DNA of 61,473 bases from Bacillota bacterium (GCA_023459795.1 JAEWSP010000015.1:1-61473), one strand, 5' to 3'; positions 14,827-23,255 are shown, numbered from the stretch's first letter. Notes: a model not told the origin generated them from the sequence alone. A program made the numbers and translations.

Positions 14827-16686
14827 ATGTTCTTAGAAAATGGTGTGGAAGTCGAGTACGATGATTCGCTCGGCTATTATTACGTGAAGCGTTATGCCGG
14901 AGGACCGGTAGATCGGATTGAGATTCCTTCTTCCGTGAAGGGGAAACCTGTCCGTGAACTTGCCGACAACGCTTTTCGTTTGGCCTTGATAAAACAGATT
15001 GACCTTCCCTGCTCCCTTACGAAGATCGGGGAGCATGCTTTTATGGATTCCGGAATCCGGAATCTGGATATCCCCGAAGGAATGACCTGCTTCCCTCTCT
15101 CCTCCGTACAGGGATGCCGTTTCCTTTCTTCCCTTGTCTTTCCGGCTTCCCTGAAGTCCTTTGCAGGCCTTGGGAAGTATGACCTTTCCATGGTCTCCAA
15201 TATCGTTGTCAGCAAGTACAGTCCCTATTTCAGTTCGGAAGGGGGATTGTTTGTTCTGGACCGGAAGAGCGATGAGATCATCCTCAATTCCGGTGCCATT
15301 CCGGATGTCCTTGTCCTTCCCAAAGGGATTTCCAAGATCGGTCCTTTCACCTTCGAGAAGCTTCCCCATCTGAAAGTCGTCTCCTTCCCTTCCTCCCTCA
15401 CGGATATCGGAGCATATGCTTTCAACGGGTCGGAGAATCTGCAGCAGGTTTATTTCCGGAACGGCATTTCGGAAATAGGGGATGGTGCCTTTTCCTCGAC
15501 TCCTTCCCTTTCCCAGGTTGTTCTTCCGAAAAGCCTGAAGAAGATTGGAGTCAACGCTTTCGGTTCCGATCTTTCCTACCGCCGCAGACCGGTCTCTTTC
15601 TTCCTGGAAGCGGATGTCCTTTCCGAATCCTTGAAGGCCATGCTTCCTTCCGAAAGTCTTTTCCTCCTCTACCGGGACTATCCGAACCCTGCCGAGGAAG
15701 GATCCTTCTGGCATTACGTAAGCGGGCTGGCGACTCCTTTCGGGGAGAAGAAGAAGAACGAGACGGAAGATAGCCAGGGGCTTATCTTCCAGCTCCATCC
15801 GATGCTGAAGAATGCCTCCGTGATCTCCTACCGGGGCAAAGAGAGCCATGTCGTCATACCGGAAAAGATCGACGGGTTTACCGTCACCGCTATCGAAAAA
15901 AGAGCCTTCGAGAACAGCTGGGTAAGCGTGCTCGGGCTTCCTAGGACTATGACGGAGATCGGGGATTCCGCTTTTGCCGGGTCTTCCCTGTCCCGTCTCG
16001 AGCTTCCGGAAGGCTTCAAGGATCTGGGAGACAAGGTTTTCCAGAACACGGTAATAAAATCCCTTGTCATTCCCTCTACCCTGGTCGATATCGACTTCGA
16101 AGCAGGGTTTGGCTATCCCATCGACCGGATTTCGATTGCCGAATACAACCCCCGGTTCCTTGTGGAAGACGGTTATGTCCTTTCCAAGGACAGGAAACAT
16201 CTTCTTTTTGCACCCCGCTCCCTTTTCGGAATCCTTTACCTGCCTTCCGGAATCGAAGAGATCGGAGACCATGCCTTTGAAGGCAGGGACGGCATTACCG
16301 AAGTCGTCTTCCCGACGTCTCTGCGTTCCATAGGAAAGAAAGCTTTCTCCTCCTGCACTTCCCTCAACGAGATACTTCTGAATCCGGGACTTAAGAAGAT
16401 AGGAGAAAGTGCCTTCTACAATGCCCCTTTATGCCGTCTTCTCATCCCTCGTTCCGTCCAGAAGATAGATAGCTTTGCCTTTACCTTGAAGAAATCGGTC
16501 CAGGACCTGAAATTCGATCCGATTCCTCTGTTCCTGGAAGGTTCTTCCCTCCAAAAGGGTTTCAAGGAGCACTGGGTAAGCGAAGAAGGCGATTACGCGA
16601 TCCTTCTCTACAGCGAGAAGCCGGAACTGGAGTCCTGGAGATACGTGAACGGCGTCCCTACTCCCTGGCATGACCTGGATTATTAA
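14827..16686 (+). CDS. BspA-type leucine-rich-repeat (LRR_5) protein with two modules
   Basis: The 619-aa protein is built from LRR_5 repeats of the form I-G-x-x-A-F-x-x-x-x-L-x-x-V-x-L-P-x-S-L-x-x-I. It consists of two homologous halves of about 310 residues. Each half opens with an IPxxVxGxPVRELxDNAF-like segment and ends in a cap of the form W-x-Y-V-x-G-x-x-T-P (SFWHYVSGLATPFGE near residue 300 and SWRYVNGVPTPW at the end). No signal peptide, lipobox or membrane segment is visible, so it appears cytosolic, whereas many BspA-like proteins are surface-bound. A TATAAT lies at 14795-14800. The ribosome site is weak (CTTGGAATG). Function unknown; protein-protein binding is the usual role of the fold. 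Confidence 0.88.
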   Translation: MFLENGVEVEYDDSLGYYYVKRYAGGPVDRIEIPSSVKGKPVRELADNAFRLALIKQIDLPCSLTKIGEHAFMDSGIRNLDIPEGMTCFPLSSVQGCRFLSSLVFPASLKSFAGLGKYDLSMVSNIVVSKYSPYFSSEGGLFVLDRKSDEIILNSGAIPDVLVLPKGISKIGPFTFEKLPHLKVVSFPSSLTDIGAYAFNGSENLQQVYFRNGISEIGDGAFSSTPSLSQVVLPKSLKKIGVNAFGSDLSYRRRPVSFFLEADVLSESLKAMLPSESLFLLYRDYPNPAEEGSFWHYVSGLATPFGEKKKNETEDSQGLIFQLHPMLKNASVISYRGKESHVVIPEKIDGFTVTAIEKRAFENSWVSVLGLPRTMTEIGDSAFAGSSLSRLELPEGFKDLGDKVFQNTVIKSLVIPSTLVDIDFEAGFGYPIDRISIAEYNPRFLVEDGYVLSKDRKHLLFAPRSLFGILYLPSGIEEIGDHAFEGRDGITEVVFPTSLRSIGKKAFSSCTSLNEILLNPGLKKIGESAFYNAPLCRLLIPRSVQKIDSFAFTLKKSVQDLKFDPIPLFLEGSSLQKGFKEHWVSEEGDYAILLYSEKPELESWRYVNGVPTPWHDLDY

Positions 16687-16703
16687 AACCTGTTGCGTCC
16701 CCG

Positions 16704-16732
16704 TTGATTTTTAGCTTCGAGGACTCTACACT
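16704..16732 (+). promoter_or_regulatory. Promoter of the TSCPD-metK unit
   Basis: -35 TTGATT (16704-16709), 17 bp, -10 TACACT (16727-16732). It predicts a transcript starting near 16739 with a 240-nt untranslated leader. Confidence 0.5.
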
Positions 16733-16743
16733 AATCCTACTTA

Positions 16744-16860
16744 TGGAAAGAAGAACAGACTCGGCCGTCATCCTCCTTCGGAATGCTTCCTTCGGGAAAC
16801 TGTTCTTTTTCCTTTTGGATCCTCTGGAAAACGGCCGGCATGGCCTTACCAGAGGCATGA
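16744..16860 (+). promoter_or_regulatory. Structured leader before TSCPD-metK
   Basis: No gene is seen from 16687 to 16978. In the leader, AAGAACAG pairs with CTGTTCTT (ending in TTTT), which resembles a terminator with a long loop. A second hairpin follows with arms CCTCTGG and CCAGAGG and an inner GGCC-GGCAT-GGCC. The order terminator-like hairpin then second hairpin would suit conditional control. None of the conserved motifs of SAM-I, SAM-II or S-MK riboswitches was recognised. Confidence 0.35.
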
Positions 16861-16978
16861 CGTTCGGCTAGGGTTCCCCCGCCCTTAAAGAAGCCTTATC
16901 AACCTTTCCCAGGACGCTTTGGAAAAGGATTTCTTCCCTTCCCTCTTTTTGTGCTTATTGGAAACAAGGAAATATACC

Positions 16979-17251
16979 ATGGAAACTGAATTTGATTACA
17001 AACCGCAGGGAACCTGCTCGGTCTTGATGAAGTTTAGGATAGAAGATTCGGATGATACGATCCAGTCTTTCCAGGTCCTGGGAGGCTGCAACGGCAACCT
17101 GAAGGGCTTAGGAGCTTTGATGAAGGGAAGAAAAGTCCAGGATGTCATCCGCTGCCTTAGCGGTATCCGCTGCGGAAGCAAGAGCACTTCCTGCCCGGAT
17201 CAGGCAGCCAAGGCCCTGCAGCTTTATCTCGACAGCAAGAAAGCGGAGTAG
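16979..17251 (+). CDS. TSCPD domain protein (TIGR03905-like)
   Basis: The 90-aa protein resembles the TIGR03905 family, whose TSCPD domain is also found at the C-terminus of vitamin-B12-dependent ribonucleotide reductases. Visible features are GTCSVLMKFRI, FQVLGGCNGNLKG and the terminal TSCPDQAAKAL motif, with several cysteines. It is a cytosolic, standalone form of unknown function. The start at 16979 is chosen because AAGGAAAT precedes it and residue 1 fits the family; an in-frame ATG at 16919 lacks support. It lies 5 nt upstream of metK and is surely co-transcribed with it. Confidence 0.9.
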   Translation: METEFDYKPQGTCSVLMKFRIEDSDDTIQSFQVLGGCNGNLKGLGALMKGRKVQDVIRCLSGIRCGSKSTSCPDQAAKALQLYLDSKKAE

Positions 17252-17256
17252 AAGAC

Positions 17257-18450
17257 ATGAAAAATAAAAATATCCTGAATCTCTTTTCCTCGGAGAGCGT
17301 CTCGGAAGGCCATCCGGACAAGCTCTGCGACCAGATCAGCGATGCTGTTTTGGATGAAGCCCTAAGACAGGATCCTTCTTCCCGTACGGCGGTAGAATGC
17401 CTGGCAACAAGGGAATGCATCATCATCTCCGGAGAAGTCACAACCAAGGCTAAACTAGACTATGTGAAGATTGCCCGGGATGTAGCTAGGAAAATAGGGT
17501 ATACGGATGATGCAATCGGACTGGATGCAGACAGGATGGAAGTCCAGGTCCATGTTATCCAGCAGTCTCCGGATATTGCCCAGGGAGTCGATTCCTCTTT
17601 AGACGATCATCAGATCGGAGCCGGGGATCAGGGCATCATGTTCGGATATGCGACAGACGAGACGGAGAACTATATGCCGCTTCCTCTGGTTATGGCACAC
17701 AAGCTTGTCCGTGTCGCATCCAACCTCCGCCACGAAGGAAAGCTTCCCCACAGCCGCCCGGATATGAAGAGCCAGGTGACGGTGAATTATACCGGCAAGG
17801 AACCGACCATCAATGCTATCGTCTTCTCCTGCCAGCATGACGAGAAAATTGCAATCGAAGCTCTCCGCAAGGAGATCATGGACGAGGTCATCGACCCCGT
17901 CATCCTCTCCTTCGGCTTCAAGAAGGATCCGAATTTCCAGGTCTTCATCAACCCTACGGGACGCTTTGTCGTCGGGGGCCCGGCCGGGGATACAGGACTT
18001 ACAGGAAGAAAAATCATCGTCGATACTTACGGAGGAAGTGCTCCGCATGGCGGAGGAGCTTTCTCCGGCAAGGATCCGACCAAGGTCGATAGAAGTGCCG
18101 CCTATGCGGCAAGATATGCTGCGAAGAACATCGTCGCTGCCGGTCTTGCCAAGCGTGCTCTGATCGAGCTTAGCTATGCCATCGGCGTAAGCGAACCTGT
18201 CTCGATCTCCCTAGAGACCTACGGAACAGAAACCGTGGATAAGGATCTGATCCTTTCCGCCCTTGTCGAAGGGAAGATTTTCGATTTCACTCCTTCCGGA
18301 ATCATCCGCAAGTTCGATCTTCGCCATCCTGACGGTTTCTCCTATGAGGCTCTTGCCCGGTATGGTCATTTCGGCCGTCCGGATCTTCGGCTTCCCTGGG
18401 AAAAACTGGACGAAGTAGAAAAACTCAAAAAATATTGCTCCAAGCGTTAA
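17257..18450 (+). CDS. metK: S-adenosylmethionine synthetase
   Basis: MetK makes SAM from methionine and ATP. The 397 aa contain FSSESVSEGHPDKLCDQISD near the N-terminus, the GAGDQGIMFGYA loop, and the C-terminal GGGAFSGKDPTKVDRSAAY signature. This is a complete, typical enzyme. There is no hairpin between metK and the decarboxylase at 18518 (67 nt), so the two may share a transcript. That would place SAM synthesis next to a polyamine-type enzyme. Confidence 0.97.
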   Translation: MKNKNILNLFSSESVSEGHPDKLCDQISDAVLDEALRQDPSSRTAVECLATRECIIISGEVTTKAKLDYVKIARDVARKIGYTDDAIGLDADRMEVQVHVIQQSPDIAQGVDSSLDDHQIGAGDQGIMFGYATDETENYMPLPLVMAHKLVRVASNLRHEGKLPHSRPDMKSQVTVNYTGKEPTINAIVFSCQHDEKIAIEALRKEIMDEVIDPVILSFGFKKDPNFQVFINPTGRFVVGGPAGDTGLTGRKIIVDTYGGSAPHGGGAFSGKDPTKVDRSAAYAARYAAKNIVAAGLAKRALIELSYAIGVSEPVSISLETYGTETVDKDLILSALVEGKIFDFTPSGIIRKFDLRHPDGFSYEALARYGHFGRPDLRLPWEKLDEVEKLKKYCSKR

Positions 18451-18517
18451 TCTTTGATATAAAGTATTAACGAAAAACAAGACTCCTTTCCGGTTGCTTG
18501 GTTTCAAAGGACTGACA

Positions 18518-20014
18518 ATGGATAAAGACAAAGATAAAGACAAAGACAGAGACAAAGACGAACAGGAAAAGACTCCGTTTCTGGATGCCTATGTGAAGTA
18601 CCTGAAGAGCAAGCCTATTTGCCTGGACGTGCCGGGCCACAAGATGGGAAACTTCCACACGGACCTCTCCCGCAAGATCAGCAATGTCTTTGCGGAGACG
18701 GACGTGAATGCTCCTTACGGGATGGACAATCTTGCCCTCCCCAGGAGCGTCATCAAGGACTCCCAGATCCTGGCCAGCAAGGCCATGCATGCCGACCACT
18801 GCTTCTTCAGCGTCAACGGAACATCCGGCGGAATCCTTGCCATGTTCATCGGCGGGTTCAATTCCGGGGATAAGGTCATCCTTCCCAGGAACGTCCACAA
18901 GTCTGTTGTCAATGCCTTGATTCTTTCGGGTGTCCAGCCGGTTTTCATCACCCCGGATACGGACAAGAAGCTAGGCGTCTGCTGCAGTGTCTCTCTGGAG
19001 AGCGCCAGGAAGGCGATGGACGAGAATCCGGATGCCAAAGCCATCTTCGTCATCAATCCTACTTACTATGGAGTCGTCTCCAACCTCAGGGAAATCGTCA
19101 AGGAAGCCCATAGCCGGAATATGATCGTCCTCTGCGATGAAGCCCACGGCTCCAATTTCTACTTCAGCAAGAAGCTGCCGGTCTCCGCTATGGATGCCGG
19201 TGCCGATATGTCTACTCTTTCCATGCATAAGAACTCCGGATCCCTCACCGGGACCTCCTTCGTCCTGGTCAAGGGAACAAGAGTGAACTACAGGGAAATC
19301 AAGCGTGCGCTCAATATGATTACGACGACTTCCCCTAATTCCCTTCTCCTCTGCTCCCTGGATGCCGCTAGGAAGGAAATGGTCCTAAGAGGCAGCAAGG
19401 AAATCGATAGGATCCTGCTTCTTGCCGATGAGGCAAGGGAGAAGATCAACAAGATTCCCGGTCTCCATGTTTACGGCAAGGAGTACGAGGACAAGAGCGA
19501 TGCTTCCGGACGCTTCGCAACGGACGGCACGAAGCTGGTCATCGATGTGACCGGCCTTAATATGTACGGACACGAAGCCTATGTCGAGCTCAGGGAAAGA
19601 TACAACATCCAGTGCGAACTGGGCGAAGTCTCCGTAGTCCTGGCACTTCTCGGCCCGGGTACAAGGAAGTCGGATATGGATACTTTCCTTGCTGCCTTGA
19701 AGGATATGAGCAAGAGGCACTACAAAGCCGGGAAGACCAAGATCCCGACCTTCAGCGATGTCTATCCGGAAAGCCGTTATTCTCCCCGGCAGGCTTATCT
19801 CCATGCCAACGAGATCATCCCGCTCAAGGACAGCATCGGAAGAATCAGCGATGAAACCGTAATGGCTTACCCGCCGGGAATCCCGCTTCTGATTCCGGGA
19901 GAAGTGGTCGATGAAAACCTTCTCCGTCTGATCCGCTTCTATAGGAAGGACAACGGAACCATCCTTAAGGATACCCCCTTCGAAGAACTCCGCGTCCTAT
20001 CCGAAGAAAAGTAG
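18518..20014 (+). CDS. Orn/Lys/Arg decarboxylase family PLP enzyme
   Basis: This fold-type I PLP decarboxylase acts on a basic amino acid and yields a polyamine (agmatine, cadaverine or putrescine); the exact substrate cannot be read from the sequence. At 498 aa it matches the short Firmicutes type (SpeA/YaaO-like). It shows PGHKMG (39-44), the cofactor Asp in CDEAHGSNF (207) and the Schiff-base Lys in STLSMHKNSGSLTG (238). The ATG at 18518 has AAAGGA upstream. Codons 2-14 form a near-perfect hexanucleotide repeat encoding Asp-Lys pairs, probably an unstructured tail. A terminator follows directly. Confidence 0.9.
   Translation: MDKDKDKDKDRDKDEQEKTPFLDAYVKYLKSKPICLDVPGHKMGNFHTDLSRKISNVFAETDVNAPYGMDNLALPRSVIKDSQILASKAMHADHCFFSVNGTSGGILAMFIGGFNSGDKVILPRNVHKSVVNALILSGVQPVFITPDTDKKLGVCCSVSLESARKAMDENPDAKAIFVINPTYYGVVSNLREIVKEAHSRNMIVLCDEAHGSNFYFSKKLPVSAMDAGADMSTLSMHKNSGSLTGTSFVLVKGTRVNYREIKRALNMITTTSPNSLLLCSLDAARKEMVLRGSKEIDRILLLADEAREKINKIPGLHVYGKEYEDKSDASGRFATDGTKLVIDVTGLNMYGHEAYVELRERYNIQCELGEVSVVLALLGPGTRKSDMDTFLAALKDMSKRHYKAGKTKIPTFSDVYPESRYSPRQAYLHANEIIPLKDSIGRISDETVMAYPPGIPLLIPGEVVDENLLRLIRFYRKDNGTILKDTPFEELRVLSEEK
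18521..18559 (+). repeat. Hexanucleotide microsatellite (GAYAAA)n in the decarboxylase 5' end
   Basis: About six tandem copies of GATAAA/GACAAA, with one GACAGA variant, encode alternating Asp-Lys. Repeat units are multiples of three, so length changes would preserve frame. Confidence 0.8.
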
Positions 20015-20018
20015 CCTG

Positions 20019-20045
20019 AGGCCGTGCAGAAGCACGGCCTTTTTC
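20019..20045 (+). terminator. Terminator after the decarboxylase
   Basis: AGGCCGTGC-AGAA-GCACGGCCT then TTTT. Confidence 0.92.
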
Positions 20046-20063
20046 ATTTCCTGCCTCTCCGTA

Positions 20064-20155
20064 TATAATAGGAAGGGCTTACAAATGAAAAAGGAATATC
20101 CTTTCTAGCTTACGGCAAAAAGATGTGAAACCCCTTTTAAAAAAGGAGGCTTTTT
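20064..20155 (+). ncRNA. Possible short transcript or leader upstream of hpf
   Basis: A TATAAT (20064-20069) starts a predicted 75-nt RNA that would contain a tiny frame, MKKEYPF-stop (20084-20107). The RNA would end in the hairpin CCCCTTTT/AAAAGGAGG followed by TTTTT (20131-20155). A second TATAAT (20158-20163) then lies just before hpf. This may be a small RNA, an attenuated leader, or chance. Confidence 0.3.
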
Positions 20156-20189
20156 ATTATAATGAAGATAACGAAAGGAGCCTACCATT

Positions 20190-20738
20190 ATGAAGTACAA
20201 TTATGTATCTAGGGACGTTTCGTTAACGGATTCGATGAAGGAAAAGGTCGAAAAGACCATCGGACATTATGCCCGTTACTTCCGCAATCCGGACTCCGTC
20301 GTAGTGACTACGAGAATCGAAGTTCTCAAGAACGAACAGAAGGGAGTTGAAATCTCGCTGGATTCGGAAGAAACCCAGCTTCGTGCCAAGGTTCTTGACG
20401 GCGACTTCTACAACGCTGTCGACCAGATCGACCAGAAACTTGGAAAGCAGATGCGGAAGGTCAAGACGATCCTTGGAAAGAGCAAGAAGAAGGAATCGCT
20501 CGGAAAGGATATGCTCTTCCAGGAAATCGAAGACAGAAAAGGAGAAGAAGGAGACGTGGAGATCGTCCGCCGCAAGACGCTGTCTCTCGCCCCGATGGAT
20601 GTCGATGAAGCTCTTGCCCGTATGGATGCCCTCGGCCACAACTTCTTCATCTATCTGGATTCCACTACCGGAAAGGTCAACGTCTTATATGAAAGAGAAG
20701 ATCACGGATACGGTGTGATCGAGGTCGAAAACCACTAG
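20190..20738 (+). CDS. hpf: Long ribosome hibernation promoting factor
   Basis: Long HPF dimerises 70S ribosomes into inactive 100S particles in starvation. The N-terminal S30AE domain (residues 1-100, starting MKYNYVSRDVSLTDSMKEKV) binds the small subunit. A linker follows. The C-terminal dimerisation domain (about 125-182) includes the LSLAPMDVDEALARMDALGHNFFIYLD stretch. The 182 aa are typical of Bacillota. A strong AAAGGAG site and a TATAAT about 27 nt upstream support a dedicated promoter. It is monocistronic. Confidence 0.95.
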   Translation: MKYNYVSRDVSLTDSMKEKVEKTIGHYARYFRNPDSVVVTTRIEVLKNEQKGVEISLDSEETQLRAKVLDGDFYNAVDQIDQKLGKQMRKVKTILGKSKKKESLGKDMLFQEIEDRKGEEGDVEIVRRKTLSLAPMDVDEALARMDALGHNFFIYLDSTTGKVNVLYEREDHGYGVIEVENH

Positions 20739-20753
20739 AAATAGGAAAGGAGG

Positions 20754-20783
20754 GGGCGGACCTGAAAAGGTTCGCCCTTTTTT
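20754..20783 (+). terminator. Terminator after hpf
   Basis: GGGCGGACC-TGAAAA-GGTTCGCCC (one G-U pair) then TTTTTT. Confidence 0.92.
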
Positions 20784-20824
20784 ATCGCCTTCTTTTCGGC
20801 TAGAATATTCGGACAGGAAATAAC

Positions 20825-21694
20825 ATGATCAAACTACTGGCAACGGACCTCGACGGGACTCTTCTCTACCCCAAGTACAACATCCTCGATCTTCCCAGAA
20901 AGAACAAACGCTTCCTCAAGCAGTTCATCGCTTCCGGCGGACAGGTGGTCATCGCTTCGGGAAGAGGCATCAACCTCCTTCCCAAGCTGGAACGGTCGGT
21001 CGGGTCCAAGATGGCACTTTTAGGGTGCAACGGAGCCTTCCTCTACAAGGATGGGGTTTTCCATACCAGCCACCCTCTGAACAACAGCGACGCCTTGGAG
21101 CTTTTCACGAACTGCTATTTCAACTACTCGATCCTGTTCTGGTTCCTGTTTGATCAGACCAACAAGATGTACCTCTACTGCGGGGACAGAAGCTTCGTGA
21201 AGAACATAACGGCATTTGGCAATCTCTTCTTAGGCATCAGGAGGGAAAGGGCCATTTTCGACAAGAAGGTATTCCTCAGCAAATTCGACGGGGATACGGT
21301 CTATAAGCTGACGGTATCCTTCGGACTAGGGAAATATTCCTATCAGGCTGCCCAGGAATCCTATTTTGCCTTTATGGAACGCTTTTCCGACAAGTTCTCG
21401 ATTGCCTTAAGCAACAACGGAATCGAGTTCACAGCCCCTGGCGTGAACAAGGGGAGAGGCCTTCTGGAATATACGAAGACGCTTGGAATCAAGCCGGAGG
21501 AAGTAGCTGTCTGCGGAGACTCCGGGAACGATATCCCGATGTTCGACATCTTCCCTCATTCCTTCTGCATGGTGCAAGGTGCAAAGGAAGTCCAGAAGCA
21601 TGCCTCCCATATCGTGAAGGGAGTCTATGAAATACAGGACTATCTTGCCCATCCGGAACGGATGGAAAAAGACTATCCCGGAGAAAGAAAATAA
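20825..21694 (+). CDS. Cof-type HAD hydrolase
   Basis: This is a haloacid-dehalogenase-superfamily phosphatase of the Cof subfamily, acting on phosphorylated sugars or cofactors; the substrate is unknown. Motif I is LLATDLDGTLL (residues 4-14, nucleophile Asp8). Motif II is VIASGRG. The C-terminal motif IV is VCGDSGNDIPMF. The C2-type cap domain lies between residues 80 and 200. The 289 aa are typical. A TAGAAT at 20801-20806 and an AGGAAAT site precede it. Confidence 0.92.
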   Translation: MIKLLATDLDGTLLYPKYNILDLPRKNKRFLKQFIASGGQVVIASGRGINLLPKLERSVGSKMALLGCNGAFLYKDGVFHTSHPLNNSDALELFTNCYFNYSILFWFLFDQTNKMYLYCGDRSFVKNITAFGNLFLGIRRERAIFDKKVFLSKFDGDTVYKLTVSFGLGKYSYQAAQESYFAFMERFSDKFSIALSNNGIEFTAPGVNKGRGLLEYTKTLGIKPEEVAVCGDSGNDIPMFDIFPHSFCMVQGAKEVQKHASHIVKGVYEIQDYLAHPERMEKDYPGERK

Positions 21695-21757
21695 GGCTTT
21701 TCATAAGGGATATAGGAGGAGAAGGCTTTTTTTCTTTTCCGTGCTTCTTTTGTCCCT

Positions 21758-21786
21758 TTGTCAAATAAGGCCTGTTGTATTATAAT
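21758..21786 (+). promoter_or_regulatory. Promoter of the unknown gene at 21828
   Basis: -35 TTGTCA (21758-21763), 17 bp, -10 TATAAT (21781-21786): near-consensus sigma-A promoter. Confidence 0.75.
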
Positions 21787-21827
21787 AGCTACTTAGTTGT
21801 GCGCTAGAATCAATCGCAGGAGTACCA

Positions 21828-22778
21828 ATGCCCATGAATATCGAAGAACGAAATGTCATGTCGATCGTCAATCTTTCCCGTATCATCGAGAATTCCCTTA
21901 AGTATGTCGAGAATCCTACTTCCAAATCCTTCGTGGATGAAGAGCGGGTAACTCTTTACAAAGCCCTTAAAGGACTGACTGGCAAGGGAACTCCCTTCTT
22001 CGAGAACTGTGCCCGGAACGGAGAGTTCGGCAAGGAACTCATGGAAGATATGACCTACTACATCGAAGATGTCTACTCCAAGGATGGAAGAATCGTTCAT
22101 TCCGATCTCCAGGGAAAGGTCTCTGTCGAGACTTCCTTGGTCGTCGAGCTTTTCACGACAATCGTGAAGCTCCGTGCAAGACTGGAGATTTTCTGCGACA
22201 AGGGTGCTGAATTCCTGAAGGGAAGAAAGCAGCTGGATCCGGAAATCGAAAAGCTGATCCAGGATGACAAGCGGTATTTCCATGCCTATGCCGGAAAGCT
22301 TTCCGCAGTTCTTCTTGCCAACAAGGCAAATGAAGCGAATGCGACTGTCGCCGCTTTTGCCAAGAGCTATTCCAAGGAACATGGCAACATCGATCCGAGA
22401 AAGGATCCGGAATTCAAGCCGGATCAGGATCCGTCTGTCCGTATGGTCCGCAATGAGTTCCATGAACTCAACGAGGATATGGTGATGGTCCTGAACTCCT
22501 ACGGGGAACAGGATCCGGATTTCCGTTTCGCCAGAGAGAACACCTACCATGACTGCCAGATCTTCAACGGCCAGATGGAGACGACGAATCCGGAACAGTT
22601 CTTCCAGCTCTTCACTTCCTACTTCAACGACATCATCGGATATACCGGAAGCGAGGTCAATACGGAGTTCCGCAAGGTCTCCGATGAGATCCAGGCGTTC
22701 GACAAGCAGTATCTCGAAGATCTGAAGAAGGCACAGGAGAAGAAGGCTGAGGCTTCTGAGGCCAGCAAGGAGAAGTAA
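21828..22778 (+). CDS. Unrecognised soluble protein, 316 aa
   Basis: I do not recognise this family. The protein is hydrophilic, acidic and largely helical in appearance, with no signal peptide or membrane segment. Features are a central region rich in charged residues, a DPRKDPEFKPDQDPSVRMVRN linker-like stretch near residue 190, and a Lys/Glu/Ala-rich, probably coiled, tail from about 285. A CAGGAG site and a near-consensus promoter suggest good expression. It lies 4 nt upstream of a two-span membrane protein with a similarly charged tail, which is clearly in the same operon; the pair may work together. Codon use matches that of the neighbours. Confidence 0.8.
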   Translation: MPMNIEERNVMSIVNLSRIIENSLKYVENPTSKSFVDEERVTLYKALKGLTGKGTPFFENCARNGEFGKELMEDMTYYIEDVYSKDGRIVHSDLQGKVSVETSLVVELFTTIVKLRARLEIFCDKGAEFLKGRKQLDPEIEKLIQDDKRYFHAYAGKLSAVLLANKANEANATVAAFAKSYSKEHGNIDPRKDPEFKPDQDPSVRMVRNEFHELNEDMVMVLNSYGEQDPDFRFARENTYHDCQIFNGQMETTNPEQFFQLFTSYFNDIIGYTGSEVNTEFRKVSDEIQAFDKQYLEDLKKAQEKKAEASEASKEK

Positions 22779-22782
22779 GAAA

Positions 22783-23217
22783 ATGGCTGATAAAAAGAAA
22801 AGCAGAACGAAGCTCTATAAGTCCGAGATCGTCTGGTACTCCGTCTTCGGAGTTATCTTCGTCTTCGGATTCGTCGTCGCCATTCTCGGCGTCTGCGCCT
22901 ACAACGTCGGAAGACTGAGCGATAATGCTCTCTATCAGTTCGAGAAGAGCGTAGCTACCTTCTTCAAGCAGACCGGCGTGTGCGACTTCCGTCTCTGGGG
23001 AACCTTGTTCATGATCGTTGCCCTTATCGGATTCCTGATTTCCATTTACCATTATTCCAACAAGGCCAGTGACGAAGAGGCAGCCAAGCGCCGTCATGCG
23101 GAACGGCTGAGAATCCTTATGGATGAGGAGACGATTGATGTTTCGAAGAAGGAAGAGCCGGCCAAGGAGAAGAACGGCGAGGTTCCTCCGGATAGAACGA
23201 AGGCGAAGGCTAGATAG
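22783..23217 (+). CDS. Unrecognised two-span membrane protein, 144 aa
   Basis: A basic start (MADKKKSRTKLYKSE) is followed by hydrophobic segments at about 17-41 and 69-89, then a charged C-terminal tail of some 50 residues. The topology is probably N-in, C-in with a 25-residue outer loop. An AAGGAG site inside the end of the preceding gene serves it. It forms a two-gene operon with the 316-aa protein and is closed by a terminator. No family is recognised. Confidence 0.78.
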   Translation: MADKKKSRTKLYKSEIVWYSVFGVIFVFGFVVAILGVCAYNVGRLSDNALYQFEKSVATFFKQTGVCDFRLWGTLFMIVALIGFLISIYHYSNKASDEEAAKRRHAERLRILMDEETIDVSKKEEPAKEKNGEVPPDRTKAKAR

Positions 23218-23223
23218 CTATAC

Positions 23224-23246
23224 ACCCACCTTCCGGTGGGTTTTTC
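23224..23246 (+). terminator. Terminator after the two-span membrane protein
   Basis: ACCCACC-TTCC-GGTGGGT followed by TTTT. Confidence 0.88.
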
Positions 23247-23255
23247 CTTTTTTGA

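Noticed and set aside
14833..16272. 479-codon antisense frame over the LRR gene
   Set aside because: Complementary frame of a repeat protein; low-complexity translation without gene signals.
16687..16978. SAM riboswitch upstream of metK
   Set aside because: The conserved core sequences of SAM-I, SAM-II and S-MK elements were not found; kept only as an unassigned structured leader.
18521..18559. CRISPR-like short repeats
   Set aside because: The repeats are 6 nt, contiguous, without spacers and in frame within a gene.
20084..20107. Leader peptide MKKEYPF before hpf
   Set aside because: No ribosome site and no link between its codons and hpf regulation; reported only within the possible transcript.
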